Below, one piece after another: positions 16,802-25,958 of a stretch of DNA of 64,000 bases. Under the pieces are notes generated by a model. That model worked only from the letters and a program-made list of their open reading frames with translations. It searched no databases and had not been told where the DNA came from. Position 1 is the first letter of the stretch. Each line of letters opens with the position of its first letter. This DNA is from CAZGNZ01 sp964527215. GTDB taxonomy: Bacteria > Fidelibacterota > Marinisomatia > SCGC-AAA003-L08 > JACNLC01. The translations under genes and the position numbers were made by a program. The stretch lies in contig CAZGNZ010000002.1 in the NCBI GenBank assembly GCA_964527215.1, forward strand, positions 62,001 through 126,000, written 5' to 3'.

Positions 16802-18448
16802 ATGGCACGCGTAATTGTGTCGGCATATTCCAATGTCTCATGGACAGTCACCCCGTATCATGACGCCTACGTGACAGGCTTTGCGGCAGCTCTGAAACGC
16901 TGTGGAAATGATGTGTTAATGATCCGCAATAATGATTTCGTTTTGACGCAGCTGCTGCATGAACCCCGGCCGCAGTTAAACTTTGACGGTCTGACGGATG
17001 ATCTTTCCGGCTTTCAGCCTGACCTGATTCTGACGTTCAATAACTCTCTTCCGCACCCGGATTTGGTCAGAAAAACCAATTGTCCGGTACTGGTTTACCC
17101 GTCAGATGCACCATGCTATTATACTTTCAGGGAACTGATAGAGGAATTTCAGGAACGGTATTATTTTCTGCATACCAACGACCAGGTGACACAGGCGCTG
17201 ATGAAGGAGTTTCCATTTCTCGATGTTAATCAAAATATTGAATTCGGATACGCAACGGAAGTATGGGCAGCGGATGGTGAGCAGGATATCGACATCTCCT
17301 TTATTGGATCGATTGGGAATTACAGCAGCGGACTGGCGGATTATTTCAGCCGTCCAATGCCTGAACCGGAATCAGAATCGGCGGATGCGGACCACACCGC
17401 TTCAAACCGGATAAAAAAAGATTTTTTCCGCAGTCTGGATCATTTTGTACACAACTCAATGAATCGTTTTGATTTCAGCTTCCCCGGCATGCCGAAGATA
17501 TCCGAATCCATTGAAGCCACCATGGTACATGTGCTGACATGTAAAAACAGATTTGAGATACTGTCTGAGCTTACCGATCTGAATCTGAAAATATTCGGGT
17601 ATCCCGAATCGTGGGCTGAAACCATTACATACAATCACAGCCTGTTCCGCTGTTTCGACTATGAACAGATTGTTACCCTGGAACAGAATTCCGGTATTCA
17701 CAACCGAAGTAAGATCTGTCTGCACCTGCCTCATGGTTTTTCAATCGAAGGGCTGTCGTGGCGGGTATGCGATATAATGGCATCAAACGGTCTGCTGCTC
17801 TCTCCCTGGAAAGGTGATCTGAAAAAACTGATTCAGAACCACATTGATCTGCCGATGTACAAAAACAAGTATGAGGCCCGGGATTTGGCGAATCGTTTGC
17901 TTCAAGATGAATTATGGCGAGCCGAACTGGTTGCGGGCTGTCAGGCTGTTATTGATGAGTACTGCCGGTTTGATCAGAAATTTCAAACGATCAACCGGTA
18001 TTTCCCAACCTTTTCCCTGTCGCCGGATACGCCGGGCAGCCTGACCCATATCCAGCCAAACAACTACTGGCATTTTACGCTGGAACACCCCTTCCTCGAA
18101 TCATCCTATAATCGGCTGTGCGGATCTCTCAGGGAGTTGATTGTCTCCGGAAGGGTAAAAACCTGGGACAAGGTGTTGGTATACGGTACCTGGGAATGGG
18201 CAAGAAAAATAACCAATGTTCTGGAAATGAACGGCATTCAGGTATTTGCCTTCCTGGATTCGCATGAGAATAAATGGGGACAGACATTTATGTCAAGGGA
18301 AGTGTTAAATCCGGCACATGCAGAAACCAGAATCCCCGGGTGCAAGGTGATTATCGGCAGTTCTGCCCTGCAGCCTATCAGTCAAAGATTAGATGAACTC
18401 GGTTTCATTATGAACAGGAATTATTTCGTTTTAGATGCGGTATGCTGA
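16802..18448 (+). CDS. CgeB-like glycosyltransferase with C-terminal Rossmann-like tail (module copy 1)
   Basis: The 548-residue protein resembles the GT-B CgeB/DUF3880 glycosyltransferases. The N-terminal half has VSAYSNVSWTVTPYHDAYV and ILTFNNSLPHPDL. The C-terminal nucleotide-sugar region has LPHGFSIEGLSWRVCDIMAS and LLLSPWKGDL. Residues ~455-548 form an added domain with VLVYGTWEWARK and FLDSHENKWG that the second copy (19417) lacks. ATG 16802 has a GGAGG ribosome-binding site. It is paired with the propeller-fold gene at 18479, and the pair is duplicated immediately downstream. Confidence 0.78.
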   Translation: MARVIVSAYSNVSWTVTPYHDAYVTGFAAALKRCGNDVLMIRNNDFVLTQLLHEPRPQLNFDGLTDDLSGFQPDLILTFNNSLPHPDLVRKTNCPVLVYPSDAPCYYTFRELIEEFQERYYFLHTNDQVTQALMKEFPFLDVNQNIEFGYATEVWAADGEQDIDISFIGSIGNYSSGLADYFSRPMPEPESESADADHTASNRIKKDFFRSLDHFVHNSMNRFDFSFPGMPKISESIEATMVHVLTCKNRFEILSELTDLNLKIFGYPESWAETITYNHSLFRCFDYEQIVTLEQNSGIHNRSKICLHLPHGFSIEGLSWRVCDIMASNGLLLSPWKGDLKKLIQNHIDLPMYKNKYEARDLANRLLQDELWRAELVAGCQAVIDEYCRFDQKFQTINRYFPTFSLSPDTPGSLTHIQPNNYWHFTLEHPFLESSYNRLCGSLRELIVSGRVKTWDKVLVYGTWEWARKITNVLEMNGIQVFAFLDSHENKWGQTFMSREVLNPAHAETRIPGCKVIIGSSALQPISQRLDELGFIMNRNYFVLDAVC

Positions 18449-18478
18449 ACCGATGCAGCTGGTGAAAGGTTTGAACCT

Positions 18479-19408
18479 GTGAAATGGAATAAAAAGGGAC
18501 TTATATGCAGTCATGATACTCTGGACCTGGAGTGGTATGCCCGGTTTTCCATGGTTCCGATACCCTATCTCCTGAATGAATCGGTTTTGAGAATATTTAT
18601 AACGATGTGCGATTCCGACAATGTCGGTCGAATCGGGTATGTGGATGTTCTGCCCGAGAAACCGGATGAAATCCTCGGCTGGTGTCAAGCTCCCTGCCTG
18701 GATATAGGCGAGCCGGGTACATTTGATGACAATGGTGTTGTTACCGCATCGATTCTGGATCGTGACGGGGAGCTGTTCCTGTATTATTCCGGTTACCGGC
18801 TTGGTGTGAATATTCCTTATACCATTTTTGCCGGGGTGGCAGTCAGCAGGGATCATGGGCAGTCCTTTCAACGCGTTTCCTCTGTTCCCATTATGCAGAG
18901 GAGTGAGAACGAACAGTTTTGCAAATGTGCACCTTATGTTATTCCGGAAAATGAGGGCTATCGGGTGTATTATGTTGGTGACCATCTTTCGGGCTGGATA
19001 ACTGGAAATGATCATCCGATGCCGTTATACAATCTCAAAACATTCAATACACGCAATTTGACGAACTGGGGAAAACCGGAAGGATCGGTCTGTATCAATG
19101 TTGAAAATGATGATGAGCATGGGGTGGCAAAGCCGACTTTTTGGTATGAAAACGGAATTCATAAGGTGATTTATTCCGTTCGTACGTTTTCCCGCGGGTA
19201 CCGGTTGGGATATGCCGAATCTTCAGATGGAGTCACGTTCGCGAGGAAAGATCATTTGGTTGGAATTGATGTGTCCGCGTCAGGGTTTGACAGTGATATG
19301 ATCTGTTTTCCGGCCAGATTCAGATACAGGAATAAAGTGTATTTGTTTTACAGTGGGAATAATTATGGACTTGACGGGTTTGGATATGCAGAACTGGCAG
19401 GAGATTAA
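18479..19408 (+). CDS. Five-bladed beta-propeller protein, GH43/GH32-like (module copy 1)
   Basis: The 309-residue protein resembles the GH43/GH32/GH130-type five-bladed propellers, with repeated blade motifs such as FLYYSGYR, YRVYYVGDH, IYSVRTFSRGYRLGYAES and YLFYSGNNYG, and an N-terminal IGYVDV strand. No signal peptide is visible, so it is probably cytoplasmic. Whether it hydrolyses, phosphorolyses or transfers sugar is unknown. Start GTG 18479 has AAAGG eight bases upstream. It is always next to a CgeB-like glycosyltransferase here, suggesting the two act together on one sugar. Confidence 0.72.
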   Translation: MKWNKKGLICSHDTLDLEWYARFSMVPIPYLLNESVLRIFITMCDSDNVGRIGYVDVLPEKPDEILGWCQAPCLDIGEPGTFDDNGVVTASILDRDGELFLYYSGYRLGVNIPYTIFAGVAVSRDHGQSFQRVSSVPIMQRSENEQFCKCAPYVIPENEGYRVYYVGDHLSGWITGNDHPMPLYNLKTFNTRNLTNWGKPEGSVCINVENDDEHGVAKPTFWYENGIHKVIYSVRTFSRGYRLGYAESSDGVTFARKDHLVGIDVSASGFDSDMICFPARFRYRNKVYLFYSGNNYGLDGFGYAELAGD

Positions 19409-19416
19409 CGGGTAAA

Positions 19417-20703
19417 ATGGCACGCATCGTACTTTCATTGTATTCCAATGTCACCTGGACCAAATTCCCCTATCTGGACTCATTTGTAGAGGGATTCACA
19501 GATTCACTGAGGCGCGCGGGAAACGATATGCTGATCTTGAGAAATAATGAGTTTGTTGGCCACCAGTACAATCACGAACTACGACAGAATCTGGATTATC
19601 CGCAGCTGATCAATGATGTAACCGCATTTAATCCTGATTTGATTATTTCGTTTAACAATTCTGTACCCCACCCTGATTTGATTCACGAAACAGGCTGTCC
19701 GATCATCGTATATGCTTCTGATGCACCCTGTTATTTCCTGTTCAAAGAAACCATTAAACAGCACAGTGATAGATATTATTTTCTTCACTCGGCGAAACAA
19801 ATGACAGAATCCCTGAAAACAGAGTTTCCTTTTCTCAATGACAGTCAATTCATCGATTTTGGGTATGCAACCGATTTGAGAGCTGCAGATTACTCACAGG
19901 ACATTAATATTTCTTTTGTGGGGTCCATCGGGAATTATTCGATGGGACTGCCGCGGTATTTTGCCAATCCTCTGCTGGATGACGACCGTATTTACGATAA
20001 GGACAATCATGTCCGGAAAAACCAGATAAAGAAATACTTTTTTCAGTGTCTGGATGAGTTTGAGAATGATTCGATGAACGATTTTAAATTTACATTTCCC
20101 AAACCCGATCATATTTCAAAGTCGGTTGAATCCACTGTCGTGCATATCCTTACATGCCGGAAACGTTTTGAAGTGCTGGCGGAACTGACAGATTTGAACC
20201 TGAAGATTTTTGGATATCCCGTTTCATGGGCTCAGACAATTACCTATAATTATGATATGTTCAGAAGTTTTGATTATGAACTGGTGGTCAGTATGGAGCA
20301 CAGCACCCGAATTTTCAACAGCAGCAAGATATCCCTGAATCTTCCTCACGGGTTTACAACAGACGGATTTTCCTGGCGCGTGTGCGATATTCTTGCTTCG
20401 AATGCGGTCCTGCTTTCACCCCGAAAAAAAGATCTTGAGCGCATTGTCAGGGGGTATGTGGATTTGCCCATGTATGAATCCAAGGGGGAAGCACGGGATC
20501 TGGCTGTTAAATTGCTGGGTGACGATGTCTGGCGGAAAGAGATTACAACAGGTTCGCAGGCTGCAGTCAACGATCAGTGCCGGTTTGAGCCAAAACTTCG
20601 AACCATCGAGCAGGCGGTTGGGAATCTGATCTTGTTTCAAGAGGCTGAAGGATCAGTCAGACAGGTGAATCCTCATCATTACAGTCAGGACCGAATCAGT
20701 TAA
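19417..20703 (+). CDS. CgeB-like glycosyltransferase (module copy 2)
   Basis: The 428-residue paralogue of the 16802 protein is recognisable along its whole length: LSLYSNVTWTKFPYLDSFVE, FNNSVPHPDLI, SFVGSIGNYS and LPHGFTTDGFSWRVCDILAS. It lacks the C-terminal Rossmann-like tail. Divergence is large enough (many conservative replacements, different middle insert) that the duplication is old, and the two enzymes may add related but different sugars. It begins eight bases after the previous stop. Confidence 0.78.
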   Translation: MARIVLSLYSNVTWTKFPYLDSFVEGFTDSLRRAGNDMLILRNNEFVGHQYNHELRQNLDYPQLINDVTAFNPDLIISFNNSVPHPDLIHETGCPIIVYASDAPCYFLFKETIKQHSDRYYFLHSAKQMTESLKTEFPFLNDSQFIDFGYATDLRAADYSQDINISFVGSIGNYSMGLPRYFANPLLDDDRIYDKDNHVRKNQIKKYFFQCLDEFENDSMNDFKFTFPKPDHISKSVESTVVHILTCRKRFEVLAELTDLNLKIFGYPVSWAQTITYNYDMFRSFDYELVVSMEHSTRIFNSSKISLNLPHGFTTDGFSWRVCDILASNAVLLSPRKKDLERIVRGYVDLPMYESKGEARDLAVKLLGDDVWRKEITTGSQAAVNDQCRFEPKLRTIEQAVGNLILFQEAEGSVRQVNPHHYSQDRIS

Positions 20704-20728
20704 AATAATAAAAGGAATTCAACGCCAG

Positions 20729-21646
20729 ATGAAATGGAAAAAAAAGGGACTGATCTGCAGCCGGGAAACGCTGGATCTCGCGTGGTACCGACGCAATACG
20801 ATGGTGCCTGTCCCGGTTTTGAAGGATGACAATACCATTCGGATTTTCCTGACATTCTGTGATAATGACAATATTGGCCGTATTGGTTACGTTGACGTTG
20901 ATGCTAAAAATCCATTGAGGATACTTGACCACAGCAGACAGCCCAGTCTGGATATTGGATCCGCGGGCAGTTTCGATGACAGCGGCGTTCTGTCATCCGC
21001 TGTTTTCACACTGAACAACAAACTGTATATGATTTATTCAGCCTACCAGCGGCAGGTGAAAATCCCTTACACGATTTATACAGGATTGGCAGTCAGTAAT
21101 GATTTAGGCAGATCATTTAACAGATCTTCAAACGTCCCCCTTCTGGATGCTTGTGAAAACGAGCTGTTTGTCCGGTCAGCTGCATTTATTCATCAAACGA
21201 ACGACAGATGCATGATGTGGTACTCAAGCGGCAGTGAATGGTTCAATAATGGCAGGAAATCAGTCCCGCGCTATGATATCCGGTATCTGGAATCCCGTGA
21301 TATTCTGTCGTGGACTCAGCAGTCTGAGCGCGCAATTTCGCTTCAGGATGACGAATATGGACTGACAACCCCCAATGTGTTCATAAAAAACAACCGCTCC
21401 TGCATGATTTTTTCCGTTCGCAGCATATCAAAGGGCTACCGGTTGGGGTATGCTGAATCGAAAGACGGCCGCCTCTGGAAAAGAATGGATGACCGGATAG
21501 GAATCGATGTGTCCGACAATGGATGGGACAGTGAGATGGTCTGCTTTGGTAATATTCTGAAAACCGAAACACGGGTTTGGCTGTTTTACTGCGGAAACCA
21601 TTACGGTATGGGCGGAGTGGGTGCAGCTGAACTGATAGAATGGTGA
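20729..21646 (+). CDS. Five-bladed beta-propeller protein, GH43/GH32-like (module copy 2)
   Basis: A 305-residue paralogue of the protein at 18479, with the same start (KKGLICSRETLDLAWYRR) and IGYVDVDAKNP, MIYSAYQRQVKIPYTIY, SKGYRLGYAESKDG and VWLFYCGNHYG. Both copies keep acidic residues at equivalent blade positions (FDDSG, DSEMVC), which may be the catalytic or binding acids; this is a visual alignment only. It follows glycosyltransferase copy 2 by 25 bases. Confidence 0.72.
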   Translation: MKWKKKGLICSRETLDLAWYRRNTMVPVPVLKDDNTIRIFLTFCDNDNIGRIGYVDVDAKNPLRILDHSRQPSLDIGSAGSFDDSGVLSSAVFTLNNKLYMIYSAYQRQVKIPYTIYTGLAVSNDLGRSFNRSSNVPLLDACENELFVRSAAFIHQTNDRCMMWYSSGSEWFNNGRKSVPRYDIRYLESRDILSWTQQSERAISLQDDEYGLTTPNVFIKNNRSCMIFSVRSISKGYRLGYAESKDGRLWKRMDDRIGIDVSDNGWDSEMVCFGNILKTETRVWLFYCGNHYGMGGVGAAELIEW

Positions 21647-21653
21647 GGACTTT

Positions 21654-22721
21654 ATGGCAAAAATACTCGTAATGGGAGCAGGCAGCGCTCAGGCCAATGG
21701 CGTGATCAACTGTCTGCTGGACTGTCAAACCCCTGAGGACGTCATCGGTGCGGGGTGTGAACCGACGGATCTGGTCTTTGCATCGTGCAAAAGAAAGTTC
21801 CTGATTCCTCATAGCACAGCAGAGAATTACAGGGAAAAGCTTCTGAAACTTCTGGCAAGGGAAAAACCGGATTTGATCCACTTCCAGCATGATATGGAAC
21901 TGTTTATTGCCTCTGGATTCCGCGATGATATTCTCGCTGCAGGTACTCGGCTGTACATCCCGGACCATCAAACCATAGAGACCTGTGTGTACAAGCAGAA
22001 AAGCTATCAGAAATTCCGGGATGCGGGAATTACCGTACCCGAAAATCTGATAATTAACCGTTTTGAAGATCTGAAGGCCGCGTTCGATCAGCTGGGTGAT
22101 GATGACGGCCGTATCTGGCTGAGATCTACGGGCATCGGCGGCGGCGGTCTGGGATCCCTGCCCACGAATGATCTGGAATTTGCTCGGCGATGGATCGACT
22201 CAAATGAGGGATGGGGAGATTTCAGTGCCGCTGAGATGCTGACGCCGCGCTCTGTTACATGGCTGTCAATCTGGTACAAAGGTGAACTGGTGGTCGGTCA
22301 GGGCCGAATAAGGAGGGGGTGGAGTCACAGCAGCCGGGCCGTCTCCGGCGTAACCGGAGTGACCAAAGTGGGCTGCACATATTCAAAGGATGACATTTCA
22401 GACATAGCAATCCGGTCCGTAAATGCCGTATCGAAGGTGCCGCATGGTGTGTACGGGGTGGATATGACATATGACAGAAACGAAATTCCCAATCCCACCG
22501 AGATAAACATTGGCCGCTTTTTTACGACCGTCGAGTTTTTCAAGCAGGCCGGACTGAACATGCCGGAAATATTAAAAGATATCGCGGTTTACGACAAGTT
22601 TCCGGAACTGAAAACCAGGATTAATCCACTGGAAAACAATTTGTTGTGGCTGCGTGCCATGGATCATGCACCGGTTTTGGTCGCAGACTCCAAGTTGAAA
22701 TCGATGTTTGAAACCGTTTGA
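21654..22721 (+). CDS. ATP-grasp enzyme (carbamoyl-phosphate-synthase-like ligase)
   Basis: The 355-residue protein begins with a Rossmann-like preATP-grasp segment (ILVMGAGSAQANGVINCL). It then has ATP-grasp features: YKQKSYQKFRDAGITVPEN, IWLRSTGIGGGGLGSLP (the glycine-rich ATP-binding loop), SAAEMLTPRSV and GVDMTYDRNEIPNPTEINIGRF with late metal-binding acids. ATP-grasp enzymes join a carboxylate to an amine or thiol through an acyl phosphate. It sits eight bases after the propeller gene and before a ThDP enzyme, so it may attach an acyl or amino-acid group to a sugar; the substrate is unknown. Confidence 0.8.
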   Translation: MAKILVMGAGSAQANGVINCLLDCQTPEDVIGAGCEPTDLVFASCKRKFLIPHSTAENYREKLLKLLAREKPDLIHFQHDMELFIASGFRDDILAAGTRLYIPDHQTIETCVYKQKSYQKFRDAGITVPENLIINRFEDLKAAFDQLGDDDGRIWLRSTGIGGGGLGSLPTNDLEFARRWIDSNEGWGDFSAAEMLTPRSVTWLSIWYKGELVVGQGRIRRGWSHSSRAVSGVTGVTKVGCTYSKDDISDIAIRSVNAVSKVPHGVYGVDMTYDRNEIPNPTEINIGRFFTTVEFFKQAGLNMPEILKDIAVYDKFPELKTRINPLENNLLWLRAMDHAPVLVADSKLKSMFETV

Positions 22722-22731
22722 AAGGTGACTG

Positions 22732-24396
22732 ATGCGGGTTGCGGATTATATTGCTCAATTTCTGGTTGATCGTCAAATCAGGCATGTATTCGGTTTTCAG
22801 GGGAGTGCCATTCTCAGGATGCTGCACTCAATGCTGGAAACCGGACGCATCCGCTATATCCAGAATTATCATGAACAGGCAGCTTCTTTCTGTGCCGATT
22901 CATATGCCCGGATCAGCGGTAGGACAGGGGTGGCGATTGCAACTTCCGGACCTGGTGCCGTCAATCTGATCGGCGGTATTGTCAATTCATATTATGATTC
23001 CATCCCCTGCATGTTTTTTACCGGCCAGGATTATGTCAGTAACATTATGAAGGGTGAAAACGTCCGGACTAACGGATTCCAGGATATGGATATTGTATCC
23101 ATGGTTAAGCCGGTGACCAAATATGCCCGGACAATCACGGATGAAACGCTGATCAGATATGAACTGGAGAAAGCCTATTTTCTGGCGCATTCAGGAAGAC
23201 CCGGATCCGTTCTGTTGGATATTCCCATCGATATCCAATTCAAGGAAATCCAGCCGGATAGGCTGACGGGGTTTTATCCGCAGGACATTGATTACCCGTG
23301 CAGTGAAATTCCGCAGGTAATGGATCTGATTAAAAAGGCTGAGAAACCCCTGATTCTGGCAGGCGGGGGAATTCGCGCGTCCGGGTCATATGACGTGTTT
23401 CGTAAATTTTTTGTCTCCAGTGGAATTTCGGTGGTTACCACGTTGAACGGCATAGACAGCTGCAGCAGCAGCATCGGGTTTGCGGGACTGCATGGAAATA
23501 CAGCCGCTAACCTGGCCGTGCTCAATGCAGATCTTCTGCTGGTGCTCGGTTCCCGTCTGGGTCAGCGGCAGGTGGGAAAGGAAAAATCCAAATATACAAA
23601 AGCAAAAATCATTCATGTGGATATTGATCACAGTGAATTCAATCGATCCGTGGATGAAGATTTCAGCATATTTTGTGATTTGCGCATTTTTCTGAATGAA
23701 ATGCTGACAACAGCAGTGAGAACGGATTTCCCGGAGTACAGAGACTGGAAGACGCAAATTAAGCATTGGGAAACTGAATATGAAGACAATGTCTGTGTCA
23801 ATTCCTCCATTATGGATCCTGTACGTGTAGTGCGCAAACTTTGGAAATTGTTTGATGACAATGCCATCGTTACCTGTGATATCGGTCAGAATCAGATGTG
23901 GGCTGCGCAGGGAAACCGTATCACCGAGAATCAGAGAATGATTCATGCCAGCGGATACGGTCCGATGGGATATTCGCTTCCGGCTGCGGTAGGCGCTCGA
24001 ATTGCTGCCCCTCACAGGCAGGTGATTGGTATGATGGGAGATGGGGGACTGCAGATGAATTTGCAGGAACTGCTGCTGATTGGTCAAAATCAGATTAATA
24101 TCAAAGTGCTTGTTTTTAACAATAATACTTTGGGTTTGATCCGTGAAACACAGGAAAGGTACTTTAATTCTGAATTCCCCGGTACCAATCCGGATGATTT
24201 TGTCTGCTGCAATCTGGCCGGTGCAGCAGAAACTTTCAATTTGGACTATGCCGAGATCAGTTCCCTGGATGATGTCCCGGCTGTGTCTTCCGTTCTGAAC
24301 AGCAGCAGACCTGCGCTGGTAGATATCAAGATCGATATGGATGCACGCTGTCTCAACCGGTATGATGATTTTCAGGCATTGGGAATCTATGACTGA
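22732..24396 (+). CDS. ThDP-dependent enzyme, acetolactate-synthase fold (copy 2)
   Basis: The 554-residue protein is divergent from the 12855 copy. It has the catalytic glutamate in YHEQAASFCADSYA near residue 49, LAGGGIRASGSY in the middle domain and the ThDP motif from GDGGLQMNLQE to NNNTLGLI. Two such enzymes in one glycan locus is unusual. One may be a YerE-like carboligase making a branched sugar and the other may supply an acyl or keto precursor. The next gene overlaps its last eight bases. Confidence 0.85.
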   Translation: MRVADYIAQFLVDRQIRHVFGFQGSAILRMLHSMLETGRIRYIQNYHEQAASFCADSYARISGRTGVAIATSGPGAVNLIGGIVNSYYDSIPCMFFTGQDYVSNIMKGENVRTNGFQDMDIVSMVKPVTKYARTITDETLIRYELEKAYFLAHSGRPGSVLLDIPIDIQFKEIQPDRLTGFYPQDIDYPCSEIPQVMDLIKKAEKPLILAGGGIRASGSYDVFRKFFVSSGISVVTTLNGIDSCSSSIGFAGLHGNTAANLAVLNADLLLVLGSRLGQRQVGKEKSKYTKAKIIHVDIDHSEFNRSVDEDFSIFCDLRIFLNEMLTTAVRTDFPEYRDWKTQIKHWETEYEDNVCVNSSIMDPVRVVRKLWKLFDDNAIVTCDIGQNQMWAAQGNRITENQRMIHASGYGPMGYSLPAAVGARIAAPHRQVIGMMGDGGLQMNLQELLLIGQNQINIKVLVFNNNTLGLIRETQERYFNSEFPGTNPDDFVCCNLAGAAETFNLDYAEISSLDDVPAVSSVLNSSRPALVDIKIDMDARCLNRYDDFQALGIYD

Positions 24397-25009
24397 GTCC
24401 GGTCGATTATTTATTGATTTGGATGGGACAATCGTCGATCCGAAAAGACGGATGTATGGATTGTTCTCGGACCTGGTGCCAATGAATTCGCTGAGCTTTG
24501 AGGAATACTGGTCCCTGAAGAGAACCGGCATCAGACAGGCTGATCTTCTGAAAAAAACTTACGCTTTCAGTCCGGAACAGATTTCCGATTTCCGTCTGAG
24601 CTGGATGAAAAAGATTGAAGAACCGGAGCGCTTGCAACAGGATACACTTATTCCTTATGCCGCAGATGCACTTTTGCAGCTGCATCAGCAGTGTGATCTG
24701 ATATTGATTACCCATCGTCAGCATCCGGAAAGAGTGAAAAAGCAGCTCATAAATCTAAATGTTTTCAGCGTGTTCAAGATGGTTCTGGTCACCCGTCAGC
24801 GGCAGTCCAAATCCGATATGATTCTCAGCAGGATATCGGTTATCGGCTCGGATGTAATGGCAGGTGATACAGGGGAAGACATACAGGCGGGGAAAATCCT
24901 TGGAATTCGCACTGTTGGAGTAACATGCGGACTGCTGAACCATGAAACACTTTCCGGCTACGGACCGGATCAGCTGCTGTCCGGAATACATGAATTGGTT
25001 GGACAATAA
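24389..25009 (+). CDS. HAD-family hydrolase
   Basis: The 206-residue protein has all HAD motifs: FIDLDGTIVDP (nucleophile Asp), LILITHRQ (motif II), a lysine region before SDMILSR and AGDTGEDIQAGKILGIRTVGVTCG (motif IV). An all-helical C1-type cap lies between. ATG 24389 was chosen because it overlaps the ThDP gene stop and starts the domain correctly; the longer frame from 24341 is overlap. It likely removes phosphate from a sugar phosphate or related intermediate. Confidence 0.85.
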   Translation: MTESGRLFIDLDGTIVDPKRRMYGLFSDLVPMNSLSFEEYWSLKRTGIRQADLLKKTYAFSPEQISDFRLSWMKKIEEPERLQQDTLIPYAADALLQLHQQCDLILITHRQHPERVKKQLINLNVFSVFKMVLVTRQRQSKSDMILSRISVIGSDVMAGDTGEDIQAGKILGIRTVGVTCGLLNHETLSGYGPDQLLSGIHELVGQ

Positions 25010-25010
25010 G

Positions 25011-25958
25011 ATGATTCGCATAGTCAGGTACCGCCCGCAGTATGAACGCCAATGGGATGAATTTATCCAAAAATCTCGAAACTGCTCATTTCTCCACATC
25101 CGCGGCTACATGGATTATCACAGCCACAGGTTTCAGGATCATTCCCTGATGATCATGTACAATGATAAGCTGACAGCTGTACTGCCTGCCAATGCCGCGG
25201 ACGGTACGCTTTATTCCCATCAGGGTTTGACGTACGGGGGACTTGTTTCAGGGAAGAAATGGAATACCCGTCTGGCAGTTGATGTGATTGAGGCGATTGT
25301 GGAAGCTCTCCTGAATTCAGGATTCAAATCCCTGGTGTACAAGCCGATGCCATACATCTACGGTATGGATCCTTCAGCTGAAGATCTTTACGGCCTGTTC
25401 AGGGTCGGTGCAGAATTGTCGTCGCGTGAGATCAGTACAGTCGTGAGTATCCAGAACCGCAAGACATACAGCCGCGGTAAAAAATCCGGTTTAAAGCAGG
25501 CAGGCAAATATCATCTGACGGTTGCGGAAAGCAATGATTTTCCAGAATTTTACAGGATTCTCACGCAGCAGCTTTTAAAGGATTACAACACTGCTCCCGT
25601 TCATTCGATGGAAGAACTCCTGCTGCTGAAGGAACGTTTCCCGAACAATATCAGACTGTTCACAGTAAAACAATCCGGAACCGTTACCGCTGGAACCGTG
25701 ATTTATGAAACGCCCGTTCTGGCTCATGCACAGTACATTGCATCAAACGAAACCGGCCGCGATACCCACTCCCTGGATTGCCTGTTTGATCACCTTCTGA
25801 CATCCGTATTTGAGAAGAAGAAATTTTTTGATTTCGGAATTTCAACCGAGCAGAAGGGCCGTTATTTAAATGAGGGGCTTATTCGATTCAAGGAAGGATT
25901 CGGTGCCGGTTCAGTTTGTTATGATACCTACAAAGTCGAGCTTTGTCATGAAAAATAA
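25011..25958 (+). CDS. GNAT/FemAB-like acyltransferase
   Basis: The 315-residue protein starts at ATG 25011, one base after the preceding stop. RNCSFLHIRGYMDYH, LPANAADGTLYSHQGLTYGG, TAGTVIYETPVLAHAQYIASN and FFDFGISTEQKGRYLNEGL match the GNAT acyltransferases placed beside FdtA/FdtB-type genes in Bacteroidetes-like glycan loci. It would N-acylate the 3-amino sugar made by the next gene. It overlaps that gene by 11 bases. Acyl donor and sugar are inferred from context. Confidence 0.78.
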   Translation: MIRIVRYRPQYERQWDEFIQKSRNCSFLHIRGYMDYHSHRFQDHSLMIMYNDKLTAVLPANAADGTLYSHQGLTYGGLVSGKKWNTRLAVDVIEAIVEALLNSGFKSLVYKPMPYIYGMDPSAEDLYGLFRVGAELSSREISTVVSIQNRKTYSRGKKSGLKQAGKYHLTVAESNDFPEFYRILTQQLLKDYNTAPVHSMEELLLLKERFPNNIRLFTVKQSGTVTAGTVIYETPVLAHAQYIASNETGRDTHSLDCLFDHLLTSVFEKKKFFDFGISTEQKGRYLNEGLIRFKEGFGAGSVCYDTYKVELCHEK

